DNA from: an uncultured Lachnospiraceae bacterium | Lineage (GTDB): Bacteria; Bacillota; Clostridia; Lachnospirales; Lachnospiraceae | Assembly: GCA_910578405.1 (NCBI GenBank) | Contig: CAJTQO010000020.1 | Location: 1 to 57,592 of the forward strand | Direction of reading: 5' to 3' | DNA: 57,592 nucleotides | Shown here: positions 27,223 to 35,552 of the stretch, piece after piece | Position numbering within the stretch: position 1 is the stretch's first letter | Layout: every line of letters starts with the position of its first letter | Notes under the pieces: generated by a model | Seen by the model: only the letters and a program-made list of their open reading frames with translations | What the model was told of the DNA's origin: nothing | Database searches by the model: none | Made by a program: the position numbers and the translations under genes

Positions 27223-27324
27223 CAGCAATGTCATTAAGTTGCTATGATTGGCACAACTTGGAAAACAGCAGAATCGTATGAGTTTACAGCAGAAGAAAGC
27301 TATCTTTTTTGTATAGTCTATTTG

Positions 27325-27330
27325 TATAAT
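27325..27330 (+). promoter_or_regulatory. Candidate -10 element of the isomerase/oxidoreductase operon
   Basis: A perfect TATAAT about 93 bases upstream of the first operon gene, without a good -35 at 16-18 bases. A weak -35 is what an activator-dependent (AraC-type) promoter would show. No operator repeat is evident. Confidence 0.4.
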
Positions 27331-27422
27331 AAACATAGTGTCCATGAGGCAGGAATGAGCGGTTTTGCACATGGAATAAGAAAAGTATTAGTTATATATT
27401 ATAAAAATAGGAGGGAAAAGGA

Positions 27423-28394
27423 ATGAAATTAGGAACTTTTACAGTGGTACTGGGAAACATGGCGCTGAATGAAGCATGCGCTTTTTTGGAAGAAAACGGC
27501 GTACAGATGGTAGAAATCGGTTGCGGCGGCTATCCGGGCAAGGCACACTGCGATGCGGCGGCATTGTTGGCAGACGAGAACAAGCAGAAAGAATTCCTGG
27601 ATACCATCCATAAGCACAATTTAGAAATCAGCGCCTTGAGCAGCCATGGCAATATGGTGCATCCGAATCCGGAAATTGCCAAGAAATTTGACGATGATTT
27701 GACCAATGCGATTTTGCTGGCGGAGAAGCTGGGCGTTCCTGTTGTAAATACATTTTCCGGATGCCCGGGCGGCAGCGCGGCAGACCGGATGCCTAACTGG
27801 GTTACTTGCCCTTGGCCGGAGGATTTCTCCGAAGTTTTGGAATATCAGTGGAATGAAGTTCTGATTCCTTACTGGAAGAAGAAAGTGGCATTCGCTAAAG
27901 AGCATGGCATTCATAAGATTGCATTGGAGCTGCATCCTGGTTTCTGCGTATACAATACAAGGACATTGTTACGTCTGAGGGAAGCGGTAGGGCCGGAAAT
28001 CGGCGCGAACTTTGATCCCAGCCATTTGATTTGGCAGCAGATGGATCCGTGCGTATGCATCCGTGAACTGGGTAAGGCAGGCGCATTATTCCATTTCCAT
28101 GCAAAGGATACATGGATTGATCCTACCAACGTGGCAGTAAACGGTGTGCTGGATACGATGCACTATGGCAATGAGATTGAGCGTTCCTGGATTTTCCGCT
28201 CCGTAGGGTATGGCCATGGGGAAGAATTCTGGAAAGCGATTGCTTCCGAGCTGCGTCTGGCAGGTTATGACTATGCAATCAGCATTGAGCATGAGGACAG
28301 CCTGATGTCCGGCAGGGAAGGGTTGCTTAAGGCAATTCAGTGCCTGAAAAATGTATTGATTTATGAAGAGAGAGGAAGCATGTACTGGGCATGA
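27423..28394 (+). CDS. Sugar phosphate isomerase/epimerase family TIM-barrel protein (1)
   Basis: A 323-residue xylose-isomerase-like TIM barrel. Metal-binding residues of the family can be placed: Glu in ALELHPGF, Asp in NFDPSHLIWQQMD, His in FHFHAKD and Glu in SIEHED. The HPG after the metal Glu and the length of over 320 residues mark a subfamily common in gut Clostridia and Actinobacteria that often pairs with Gfo/Idh dehydrogenases. Reaction unknown: isomerisation, epimerisation, dehydration or lyase on a keto-sugar are all known in the family. The following gene overlaps by 4 bases (ATGA), so the pair is translationally coupled. Confidence 0.88.
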   Translation: MKLGTFTVVLGNMALNEACAFLEENGVQMVEIGCGGYPGKAHCDAAALLADENKQKEFLDTIHKHNLEISALSSHGNMVHPNPEIAKKFDDDLTNAILLAEKLGVPVVNTFSGCPGGSAADRMPNWVTCPWPEDFSEVLEYQWNEVLIPYWKKKVAFAKEHGIHKIALELHPGFCVYNTRTLLRLREAVGPEIGANFDPSHLIWQQMDPCVCIRELGKAGALFHFHAKDTWIDPTNVAVNGVLDTMHYGNEIERSWIFRSVGYGHGEEFWKAIASELRLAGYDYAISIEHEDSLMSGREGLLKAIQCLKNVLIYEERGSMYWA

Positions 28395-29443
28395 AAAAGC
28401 ATAATTTAGCAATGGTCGGCTTCGGCGGCATGGCGGGCTGGCATTATGACTTGATAGAAAAAATAGACGGCCTGGAAGTGGCAGGCATTTGGGACATTAA
28501 GGAGGAACGGAGGGAATACGCCCGTTCCCGTCAGATTCATGTATATGAAAGCCAGGAAGACCTTTTGGCGGATGAAACAGTGGATTTGGTATTGGTGGCA
28601 ACGCCTAACGATGTACATAAAAGCATTGCGATAGCGGCAATGGCGGCGGGGAAAAACGTAATTTCCGAGAAACCGGTAACGCTTTGCTCTGCAGACTTGC
28701 AGGAAATGATAGATGCATCCAAGAAATATGGGCGGTTTTTAACCGTCCATCAGAACCGCAGATGGGATGAGGACTTCCTGACGGTAAAGAAGCTGATGGA
28801 GGAAGGGGCTCTTGGGGAAGTGTTCCGGTTAGAGTCCAGAGTGCATGGCTCCCGAGGAATCCCTGGAGACTGGAGACAGGAAAAAGAGCATGGCGGCGGC
28901 ATGGTGTTGGATTGGGGCGTGCATCTTTTAGACCAGGCGCTTATGCTCTTCCCGGGCGTAGCGTTGGAGACTGTTTATGCAACGCTTACCAATGTGACAA
29001 ACCAGTTGGTGGACGATGGGTTTACGGCAGACCTTGGATTTGCAAACGGCATTCATATGATTGTGGAAGTGGGGACGAGCAACTTTATCAGCCTGCCCCG
29101 TTGGTATGTGCTTGGTACGGACGGCACGGCCATGATTAATGATTGGGGAGACCCGATAAAAATAGTGCGTGCCTGCGGCGCGGACGAAGGGGATGTGGTT
29201 CCGGTACGTACGGCTGCCGGTTTGACAAAGACGATGGCGCCGCGTCGGGACGACAGTATCTTTAAAGAAGAGCGGCCGGAAGAAAAGAGTGACATCCGCG
29301 AGTTCTATCAAAACGTAATGGCGGTTGTGGACGGACAGGAAGAAAGCCGGATTAAACTGGAAGAAGTGGCGCGTGTGATGCGTTTGATGGAAGCGGTTTT
29401 TGCATCTGCTCAAAAGAGGCAGGCAGTGAAGTTTGAAGGTTGA
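28391..29443 (+). CDS. Gfo/Idh/MocA family oxidoreductase (1)
   Basis: A 350-residue NAD(P)-dependent dehydrogenase. The Rossmann start is MVGFGGMAGWHYD, the catalytic lysine is in ISEKPVTL, and DWGVHLLDQAL carries the usual Asp/His pair. Relatives oxidise a sugar or cyclitol hydroxyl, often at C3. Its coupling to a TIM-barrel isomerase (4-base overlap) and the second such pair downstream suggest linked oxidation and rearrangement of a sugar. Substrate not determinable. Confidence 0.9.
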   Translation: MKKHNLAMVGFGGMAGWHYDLIEKIDGLEVAGIWDIKEERREYARSRQIHVYESQEDLLADETVDLVLVATPNDVHKSIAIAAMAAGKNVISEKPVTLCSADLQEMIDASKKYGRFLTVHQNRRWDEDFLTVKKLMEEGALGEVFRLESRVHGSRGIPGDWRQEKEHGGGMVLDWGVHLLDQALMLFPGVALETVYATLTNVTNQLVDDGFTADLGFANGIHMIVEVGTSNFISLPRWYVLGTDGTAMINDWGDPIKIVRACGADEGDVVPVRTAAGLTKTMAPRRDDSIFKEERPEEKSDIREFYQNVMAVVDGQEESRIKLEEVARVMRLMEAVFASAQKRQAVKFEG

Positions 29444-29457
29444 AAGGAGTCAGGACT

Positions 29458-30216
29458 ATGAAATTACCTATTGCGGCACAGGTATATTCCATAAGGGAAG
29501 AGGCGGAAGCGGATTTTGAAAAAGCGATGCAGCAGCTTGCAGGCATGGGATATGACGGTGTGGAACTGGCTGGATTATATGGAAAGTCTGCAGAAGAAAT
29601 AAAGAGCGCCCTGGAGCGGGCAGGGTTGCAGGCGATTAGCGCCCATGTGCCTATGGAAGCGTTTGAACAGGATTTGGATAACACGGTGAAGACTTATCAG
29701 GAGATTGGCTGCAAGTATGTAGCGATTCCCTATCTGGATAAGGAGAGATGGTATGGCGGCGGCAAGTACCAGAACACCTTGGATAATGTTAGAAAGATTG
29801 CGGCAAAGTGCAAGGAAGCCGGAATGACGCTTCTTTACCATAACCACAATTTTGAGTTTGAAAAGACGCCGGAAGGCGGTTATCAGTTGGATGCGTTTTA
29901 TGATACCATCCCGGCGGAAGAATTGCAGACAGAACTGGATTTGTGCTGGGTGACGGTAGGCGGCGCTGACCCGGTGGCTCATTTGCAGAAATATAACGGA
30001 CGCTGCCCCATTGTGCATGTGAAAGATTTTATGCGCAAGGATGGCGAGGTGGTTCTTGTGGCCGCAGGAGATGGCGAAGTAGGCGTAGAGAGAGTGGTGC
30101 CTGCTGCAATAGAGAACGGTGCGCAGTGGCTTGTCATTGAGCAGGATACCCATACCTTTGGCAGTCCGATGGAAAATATGGAAAAAAGCCTGAAACGTGT
30201 AAAAGGCTGTATGTAA
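29458..30216 (+). CDS. Sugar phosphate isomerase/epimerase family TIM-barrel protein (2)
   Basis: A 252-residue TIM-barrel protein, shorter than the first paralogue. Family residues are visible: LYHNHNFEFEK (His and Glu), ELDLCWVTVGGADP (Asp), VHVKDFMR (His) and IEQDTHTFGSP (Glu). This set resembles inosose dehydratase/epimerase-like and 3-keto-sugar-active members. Start is ATG 29458 with AAAGGAG upstream inside the end of the preceding gene; an in-frame ATG at 29440 is less likely. Confidence 0.88.
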   Translation: MKLPIAAQVYSIREEAEADFEKAMQQLAGMGYDGVELAGLYGKSAEEIKSALERAGLQAISAHVPMEAFEQDLDNTVKTYQEIGCKYVAIPYLDKERWYGGGKYQNTLDNVRKIAAKCKEAGMTLLYHNHNFEFEKTPEGGYQLDAFYDTIPAEELQTELDLCWVTVGGADPVAHLQKYNGRCPIVHVKDFMRKDGEVVLVAAGDGEVGVERVVPAAIENGAQWLVIEQDTHTFGSPMENMEKSLKRVKGCM

Positions 30217-30285
30217 TGGACTTAAAAAGAGTAAAGATATAAAGGAAGATAGAAGCCGGGAAACGGCAGAATGGAGAATAACGTT

Positions 30286-31362
30286 ATGAAAACATTAAAA
30301 GTTGGTATAGTAGGCTGCGGCGGTATTGCAAATTCAAAACATATGCCTGCCATAAAGAGGAACGGTAATTATGAAATGGTAGCATTTTGTGACTTGAAAA
30401 AAGAGCGCGCTGAGAAAGCAAAGGAAGAGTTTGGGACGGAAGACGCCCGCGTTTATACCGATTATCAGGAACTGGTAAAGGAAGAGCTGGACGCTGTTTA
30501 TGTATTGACCCCCAATAATGCCCATGCGCCTGTAGCGATTGCAGCAATGAAAGCCGGGAAGCATGTTATGTGTGAGAAGCCTATGGCAAAGACTTACGCA
30601 GAAGCGCAGGAGATGGTGCGTGTAGCCAAAGAAACAGGCAAGCTTTTGACCATTGGCTATCAGAACCGTTACAGGGCAGATTCCCAGTATTTGCACAAAG
30701 CATGTGACAACGGTGATTTGGGTGAGATTTACTATGCAAAAGCCCATGCTATCCGCAGAAGGGCAGTTCCTACCTGGGGCGTATTTTTGGATGCGGAAGC
30801 ACAGGGTGGCGGGCCGTTGATTGATATCGGCACCCATGCGCTGGATTTGACGTTATGGATGATGAACAATTATGAGCCGGAATCGGTAACTGGTTCTACA
30901 TATCGTAAGCTGGCGGATCAGAAGGATACCGGAAATGCCTGGGGCGATTGGGATCCGGAAATCTTTACGGTAGAGGATTCCGCATTTGGCTTCATTAAAA
31001 TGAAAAACGGCGCAACCATTCATTTGGAAGCGGCATGGGCATTGAACAGTCTGGAAGTGGATGAGGCAAAGACAAGTCTGTGCGGAACAAAGGCAGGAGC
31101 GGATATGAAAGACGGCCTGCGCATCAACCGCGTACAGTATGGCAAACAGTGCATTGAGAAACCAGGTCTGGACGCAGCCGGAGTTGCCTTCTTTGATGCA
31201 GATGCAGATAAGCCGGAAGATACAGAGCAGAAGATTTTCTATGAAGCAATTGTAGAAGGGAAACCGTTAACCGTTCTGCCTGAGCAGGCAATGGTGGTTA
31301 CACAGATTCTGGAAGCGATTTATGAATCTGCAAACACAGGCAAGACGGTATACTTTGACTAA
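30286..31362 (+). CDS. Gfo/Idh/MocA family oxidoreductase (2)
   Basis: A 358-residue NAD(P)-dependent dehydrogenase with VGIVGCGGIANSKHMPA at the nucleotide-binding start, MCEKPMAKT with the catalytic lysine, and DIGTHALDLTLWMM with the active-site Asp/His. It is a divergent paralogue of the other oxidoreductase in this operon, so two different hydroxyls or substrates are probably handled. GGAG lies 9 bases before ATG 30286. Followed by a promoter-like site and inverted repeat before the third TIM-barrel gene. Confidence 0.9.
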   Translation: MKTLKVGIVGCGGIANSKHMPAIKRNGNYEMVAFCDLKKERAEKAKEEFGTEDARVYTDYQELVKEELDAVYVLTPNNAHAPVAIAAMKAGKHVMCEKPMAKTYAEAQEMVRVAKETGKLLTIGYQNRYRADSQYLHKACDNGDLGEIYYAKAHAIRRRAVPTWGVFLDAEAQGGGPLIDIGTHALDLTLWMMNNYEPESVTGSTYRKLADQKDTGNAWGDWDPEIFTVEDSAFGFIKMKNGATIHLEAAWALNSLEVDEAKTSLCGTKAGADMKDGLRINRVQYGKQCIEKPGLDAAGVAFFDADADKPEDTEQKIFYEAIVEGKPLTVLPEQAMVVTQILEAIYESANTGKTVYFD

Positions 31363-31405
31363 TTTGTTTCAGGGTTTCGGATTCCTGGAATGGTAAAAGC
31401 TTGTG

Positions 31406-31411
31406 TATAAT
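31406..31411 (+). promoter_or_regulatory. Candidate -10 element before the third TIM-barrel gene
   Basis: TATAAT with only a poor -35 (TCCTGG-like) upstream. It precedes an 11-base inverted repeat at 31431-31482, suggesting that the last gene can be transcribed separately under local control. Confidence 0.4.
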
Positions 31412-31430
31412 GTAATAAGATAAGTGTTGA

Positions 31431-31482
31431 TTTGCCCAAATTCAATGGCAGTGGAGCGCTGACGGCCTTGGATTTGGGCAAA
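31431..31482 (+). repeat. 11-base inverted repeat in leader of the third TIM-barrel gene
   Basis: TTTGCCCAAAT (31431-31441) and ATTTGGGCAAA (31472-31482) are perfect inverted copies separated by 30 bases. It lies just downstream of a -10-like TATAAT, so it may be an operator pair or an RNA stem in the leader. No T run follows. Confidence 0.6.
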
Positions 31483-31598
31483 AGCATAAGACGGTTTCTA
31501 TCCTGTTTTGCTAAGAAGATAATATGGCAGAGTTAAAAGTTAGGCTGTCTGTAGGGAGCGGCGGCAGGACTGGAAGGAAAAGAAAGGTGGAAGAGCGG

Positions 31599-32378
31599 AT
31601 GACATTAGGAATTATTTCCTGGATTCAGGAAGAGGATTTTAAAAAGGTAAAGGAAAAAGGGCTTTCCTTTGTGGAATTGGATGTAAACGACCGCGCAGAA
31701 GAATTTCTGGCGAAAGTGGATGAAGTGAAAAAATACAGTGAACAGTACGAATTGCCTGTCTGCGCCGTTGGCCGGTGGGGCAGCGCGCGCATTGGGAAAG
31801 ACGGCGTCTGTGAAGAGGAATTATCCCTGGAATGCCGACTGATTGAAGCTACGGCAAAATTGGGCTGTTCGATTTATATTACAGGCTGCAATTTCGTAGA
31901 AGAACTTTCCTACTTTGAAAACTGTAAGCTTGCAATTTCCTATTTTGAAAAGTTAATTGCCTTCGGAAAGGAAAAAGGGGTAAAGATTGCCACCTACAAT
32001 TGCAGATGGAATAACTTTGTCTGCGATCCGATGGCGTTTACAATGATTCATGGTTATTTAAAAGACTTATATATTAAGTATGACACTTCTCATTGCATAT
32101 ATGCGGGTGGCGATTATCTGCAGGAAGCAAGAGACTGGGGCGACCGTTTCCTTCATGTACACATCAAAGGCGCCCTTTTAATCGAAGGAAAACGTTTTGA
32201 CGATCCTCCGGCCGGTTTGGATATGACAAACTGGGGTTCCTTCCTGGCAATCCTGCACGCAAAAGGCTATGACGGAGGCTTAAGCATAGAGCCTCACTCA
32301 GAAAATTGGAGGGGTGAGCTGGGCGATAAAGGCGTGGACTACACCATTGGATATATACGCAAAATGATGCTGGAATAG
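31599..32378 (+). CDS. Sugar phosphate isomerase/epimerase family TIM-barrel protein (3)
   Basis: A 259-residue TIM-barrel protein. Expected metal/active-site positions: ATYNCRWNNFV, IKYDTSHCIYAGGDY (Asp and His), HVHIKGAL (His) and SIEPHSENW (Glu). The usual Glu of the second metal strand is not obvious (ATYNCRW), so activity may differ from the other two copies. I take ATG 31599, preceded by AAAGGTGG, rather than the in-frame ATG at 31524, whose extra 25 residues are basic and non-conserved. Confidence 0.83.
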   Translation: MTLGIISWIQEEDFKKVKEKGLSFVELDVNDRAEEFLAKVDEVKKYSEQYELPVCAVGRWGSARIGKDGVCEEELSLECRLIEATAKLGCSIYITGCNFVEELSYFENCKLAISYFEKLIAFGKEKGVKIATYNCRWNNFVCDPMAFTMIHGYLKDLYIKYDTSHCIYAGGDYLQEARDWGDRFLHVHIKGALLIEGKRFDDPPAGLDMTNWGSFLAILHAKGYDGGLSIEPHSENWRGELGDKGVDYTIGYIRKMMLE

Positions 32379-32392
32379 TATGTAAGATGGAA

Positions 32393-32434
32393 AGAGGTAC
32401 GAGCGACTGTTTTTTAACAGCAGCTTGTGCCTCT
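32393..32434 (+). terminator. Hairpin terminator after the isomerase/oxidoreductase operon
   Basis: A 17-base arm starting AGAGG (32393) pairs with the arm ending CCTCT (32434), allowing several G-U pairs, with a T-rich loop. The T tract afterwards is weak, so efficiency is uncertain. Confidence 0.55.
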
Positions 32435-32458
32435 GTTACATTTTGATGACTTTTATCC

Positions 32459-32489
32459 GGGGTAAAAATGTTTACCCCCCCTTTACCCC
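32459..32489. repeat. GGGGTAAA/TTTACCCC hairpin with a repeated arm
   Basis: GGGGTAAA (32459-32466) and TTTACCCC (32471-32478) form a perfect stem with a 4-base loop; TTTACCCC occurs again at 32482-32489. This lies in the gene-free 739-base stretch 32379-33117, which also holds a terminator (32678-32709) and an IS3 fragment (32798-32959), and otherwise shows nothing recognisable. Confidence 0.45.
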
Positions 32490-32677
32490 ACCAGCATTAT
32501 CCCTATTATCCGCATTACATCCAAATCCTCATCCAGGGAACTGGAATTAAAGGGAACTTTGAAACGGAGCAATATGATTCCTGTTCCTGCATCGGAATTA
32601 ACCCTGTATGATGTGGAGCATGACAAGATTTATTTTATAAGGCTCTCATACATACGGAAGAGAAAAGCAATTAGCCC

Positions 32678-32709
32678 AAAAAGTCGGATGGTTTTCCGGC
32701 TTTTTCTTT
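32678..32709 (+). terminator. Rho-independent terminator with no assigned gene upstream
   Basis: AAAAAGTCGG (32678-32687) pairs with CCGGCTTTTT (32696-32705) through one G-U pair, and more T residues follow. There is no convincing gene between it and the operon end at 32378, so it may end a small RNA or a decayed gene. Confidence 0.65.
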
Positions 32710-32797
32710 TTCCTACTTGCCAACTTCCCGTTTCAGAGGTAAGATACGACGCTACGGAAGAAGGGATTCTGCATTGTAGCAACTCATGGACGCCTGA

Positions 32798-32959
32798 GTG
32801 AACGGCATCATGAATTGCAGGATGTCCAGAGTTGTAAAATGTATTGATAATGAACTAATGGAAAGATTATGGGGAATCAAAAAAAGAGAACGCCATTACG
32901 GTAAAAGATTTATAAGCCGTATATCACTTGTAAACGTGACCAACCCATTTGTTGACTAA
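32798..32959 (+). pseudogene. C-terminal remnant of an IS3-family transposase (OrfB)
   Basis: Reading from 32798 gives MSRVVKCIDNELMERLWGIK followed by a K/R-rich YGKRFISR segment, matching the end of the IS3-family integrase-type transposase core (MSR-x-G-x-C-x-DN-x-x-ME-x-FWG-x-x-K-x-E, where the final Glu is catalytic). The frame is closed upstream by a stop at 32795 and the protein is truncated after about 53 codons, so only a fragment remains. No inverted repeats or rest of the element were found next to it. It indicates past transposition in this gap. Confidence 0.65.
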
Positions 32960-33117
32960 CACCTAAAAGTTATACAGTATGAAAATGGGAAAATATAGAA
33001 AGCAAATAAATATTACAAATAGTTTGTGACAAAAGGAGAGGCTGGCGCGTCTTATCTATGAGATCTCAAGATTACATAATCACACGGAAGCTAAAAACGC
33101 AGAAAGGAGATGCATTC

Positions 33118-33582
33118 ATGTATGATGTGATGGAATTGTTCCGTCTCTATAAGGATGATGTCTACAGGCTGGCGGTCAGTTATACCCATTCAATCCAGGA
33201 TGCGGAAGATGTCTGTCAGACAGTCTTTCTGAAACTGATGGAGCAAAGCAGCCTAACGCCCGGTAAGGAGAAGGCATGGCTGATGCAGGTGACAGCAAAC
33301 CAGTGCCGGAGTCTCCTGCGCTCTGTCTGGAGAAAAAAGATAGGGCCATTTGAAGAAGCGCACAGGGAAGAGATAGTGTTTGATCAGCCTGCACAGAGTG
33401 AAGTATGGGAATGTATCGGCAGGTTGAAACCCAAATATCGTATCGTCGTCTATCTTTTTTATTATGAGGGATATACGGTCAGGGAAATCGGGGAGATACT
33501 ACATATTTCTGACAGCGCTGTTACAACACGAATGTCGCGGGCAAGGAGGATATTGGAAGAGGCGTTAAAGGAGGAGGTCTGA
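33118..33582 (+). CDS. ECF-type RNA polymerase sigma factor
   Basis: A 154-residue sigma-70 family factor with region 2 (LFRLYKDDVYRLAVSYTHS, then DAEDVCQTVFLKLME) and region 4 (KYRIVVYLFYYEGYTVREIGEILHISDSAVTTRMSRARRIL) and no region 1 or 3, typical of extracytoplasmic function factors. AAAGGAG lies 8 bases before ATG 33118; an in-frame ATG at 33058 lacks a good site. It is followed by a membrane-anchored partner 3 bases after its stop. Confidence 0.93.
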   Translation: MYDVMELFRLYKDDVYRLAVSYTHSIQDAEDVCQTVFLKLMEQSSLTPGKEKAWLMQVTANQCRSLLRSVWRKKIGPFEEAHREEIVFDQPAQSEVWECIGRLKPKYRIVVYLFYYEGYTVREIGEILHISDSAVTTRMSRARRILEEALKEEV

Positions 33583-33585
33583 TTG

Positions 33586-34206
33586 ATGGAAAATAGAGTG
33601 AAAGAAGTATATAGACAAATCAGAATGCCGGAACGGTGCAGCCAGCGTATTGAAGAGGTGATGCGGAATAAGCAGGCGGGCACATCAAAAATCCCGGCGG
33701 GATACAGACGGCCTCCGAGGCCGGCAGTCGCGTTGGCAATGATTTTACTGCTGGCGCTGGCCAGTGGAACCACATATGCATATACCGGAGAGGGAATCAT
33801 CAGCCGGATTTTATCTTTTGCCAACAATGCCATATTTACGGAATCGGTGGATGAAGAGGGGAATATGGTTTCCAGCGCTGTGTTTGACACGGCAAATGCG
33901 ACGGCGCCGGCAGTATATAAGGATGGCCGCCTCTGGTTTACGGCGAATGGGGAAAATATTGACATTACAGAGCGGATTTCGGACAGTCAGGCGTATATTT
34001 ATGATTACAGGGACAGCCAGGGGGTTAAACATTATTTGATTTTGGGCGGCAGTCCGGAAACGTTCAGCTATGCGGAATTTCTGTATGATGAGAGTAAAAA
34101 TCCGGCATGGGTAGGGGGATATTTCACGTCAGGAAAAGTGGGAGAAACGATTAATCCCGTCTGGCTGGAGAATGCCAAGGCTAAACTTGGGATTCCATGG
34201 CCGTAG
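33586..34206 (+). CDS. Single-pass membrane protein, probable anti-sigma factor
   Basis: A 206-residue protein with a basic cytosolic N-terminus of about 45 residues, one membrane helix (about 46-65, VALAMILLLALASGTTYAY) and an exported C-terminal domain of about 140 residues without a recognised family. Position right after an ECF sigma gene, with GGAGG inside the end of that gene, makes anti-sigma function the best guess, since the N-terminus would bind sigma and the outer domain sense. No zinc anti-sigma HxxxCxxC motif is seen. Confidence 0.7.
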   Translation: MENRVKEVYRQIRMPERCSQRIEEVMRNKQAGTSKIPAGYRRPPRPAVALAMILLLALASGTTYAYTGEGIISRILSFANNAIFTESVDEEGNMVSSAVFDTANATAPAVYKDGRLWFTANGENIDITERISDSQAYIYDYRDSQGVKHYLILGGSPETFSYAEFLYDESKNPAWVGGYFTSGKVGETINPVWLENAKAKLGIPWP

Positions 34207-34242
34207 GTAAAAAAGCGGAAAACTGGTAAAAAGGAGATTGTT

Positions 34243-35475
34243 ATGAAGAGCAAATGGATTAAAACACTGGCGGTGACGCTGGCCGTAGTATGTATGGCCG
34301 GATGTGGGGAGAAGGATGTGGCAGGACAGCTTTCGGAAGGAGTGATGGCGAAGGAAGCAGAGTATGGTCAAAACCCGGAAGAAAGGAGTGCTGCGGAAAC
34401 GAAGGCTGTGCCGCAGGGCAGACAGGATAAGAGTGCGGCGGCTTTGAACGGGGAATTGTTCGACGGCCGGAGTATACAGATTGGGAAGGGGAAGGAAAAT
34501 ACGCTTCTGGTTTTAAAGGAAGATATGCTGTATCTTTATGACGTGGTGACGGCACAGATTATGGCGCGGACGAAGACGGAAGACTGGGATATGATTGATT
34601 TTTATTCGTACAAGGATGGATATTGCGCGATTGGTGTGCCCAAAAGCGGATTGTCCTTTGAGGATGCGGAGAAAGAGGGGACACAGATGGTAGGAATCAG
34701 CTTTGAAGGGGATATGGAATGTCTGTGTGTTTTTTACGATGATGCCCTGAAGGAGACGCAGAGAATGGTTTTGAATGATATTGTATCGACCGCAGCGCTG
34801 GCTGAATGGACGGTTTCACATGACGGAACGCTGCTTGTCTATTGCGATAATTGGGAGGGGATGAACCTTTATAATCTCAAAAGCCAGAAAAAACAGAAAG
34901 TGATGGATTTGTGGACGAAAGAAAACAACATTGATCTTTTAGGGGTCTCAGCGCTCTTCTTTGATGAAGGCAACAGTCATATTGTGTTTAGCGGCACGAC
35001 GAGCCAGAATGGCGCATCGGTTCCGTCATGGGGCCGGGTCGGCATAGACGGCCAAGGCTATGAAAATCATATCCTGCAGTATGATTTTGGCACGGCGACA
35101 GGGTACAGCGGCGGAAAGCTGCTGTTTGGAGAGGACAGCCTGTTCTTTGAGGGAGGGATGGGAGTGATTGATACGAAAACGGGAAAAGCGGCATACAATA
35201 CGGAGAAGGTAAGCTCACTGCCGGTAAGCGGACCTTTCTTTTCCGATGACGGATTGGTCTATGCCACGGCGGCCTTGGATACGACCCAGATGGAGATTGC
35301 GGTCTGGCGGACATCGGATTTCTCCTTACTGTATAAAGAAGTGATTCAGGATGACAGAGAAGAGATGTTTTATCGGTCTCCCCAAGTCTGCCTGTTCCCG
35401 GAGCTTCGGGCGTGCATTGTCTGTATGGGAGGGCATAACGATATCCCCCAGAAGACGGCGCTTGTGCATTACTGA
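34243..35475 (+). CDS. Lipoprotein with beta-propeller-like repeats
   Basis: A 410-residue secreted lipoprotein: signal peptide with lipobox VCMAGC, cysteine at about residue 21. After a low-complexity linker, the body shows strand-rich units such as ENTLLVLKEDMLYLYDVVTAQI, DGTLLVYCDNWEGMNLYNL, DLLGVSALFFDEGNSHIVF and GGKLLFGEDSLFFEGGMGVID, suggesting a WD-like propeller. AAAGGAG precedes ATG 34243. It is probably cotranscribed with the ECF sigma and its partner and may be part of the same envelope-stress response. Function unknown. Confidence 0.75.
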   Translation: MKSKWIKTLAVTLAVVCMAGCGEKDVAGQLSEGVMAKEAEYGQNPEERSAAETKAVPQGRQDKSAAALNGELFDGRSIQIGKGKENTLLVLKEDMLYLYDVVTAQIMARTKTEDWDMIDFYSYKDGYCAIGVPKSGLSFEDAEKEGTQMVGISFEGDMECLCVFYDDALKETQRMVLNDIVSTAALAEWTVSHDGTLLVYCDNWEGMNLYNLKSQKKQKVMDLWTKENNIDLLGVSALFFDEGNSHIVFSGTTSQNGASVPSWGRVGIDGQGYENHILQYDFGTATGYSGGKLLFGEDSLFFEGGMGVIDTKTGKAAYNTEKVSSLPVSGPFFSDDGLVYATAALDTTQMEIAVWRTSDFSLLYKEVIQDDREEMFYRSPQVCLFPELRACIVCMGGHNDIPQKTALVHY

Positions 35476-35494
35476 ATTGTATAGAAGATTTTAA

Positions 35495-35527
35495 GGGGGA
35501 AAGAAACCGGGCCCCCTGCACCTCTTT
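35495..35527 (+). terminator. Possible terminator after the lipoprotein gene
   Basis: GGGGG (35495-35499) and CCCCC (35512-35516) with a CTCTTTTT tract 6 bases later. Short stem, weak evidence. Confidence 0.35.
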
Positions 35528-35552
35528 TTCTTGTGGTTTTAGACAACAAAAA

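Noticed and set aside
32559..32801. 80-codon open frame in the gene-free gap
   Set aside because: It contains a strong terminator in its middle and shows no homology; the frame is likely chance.
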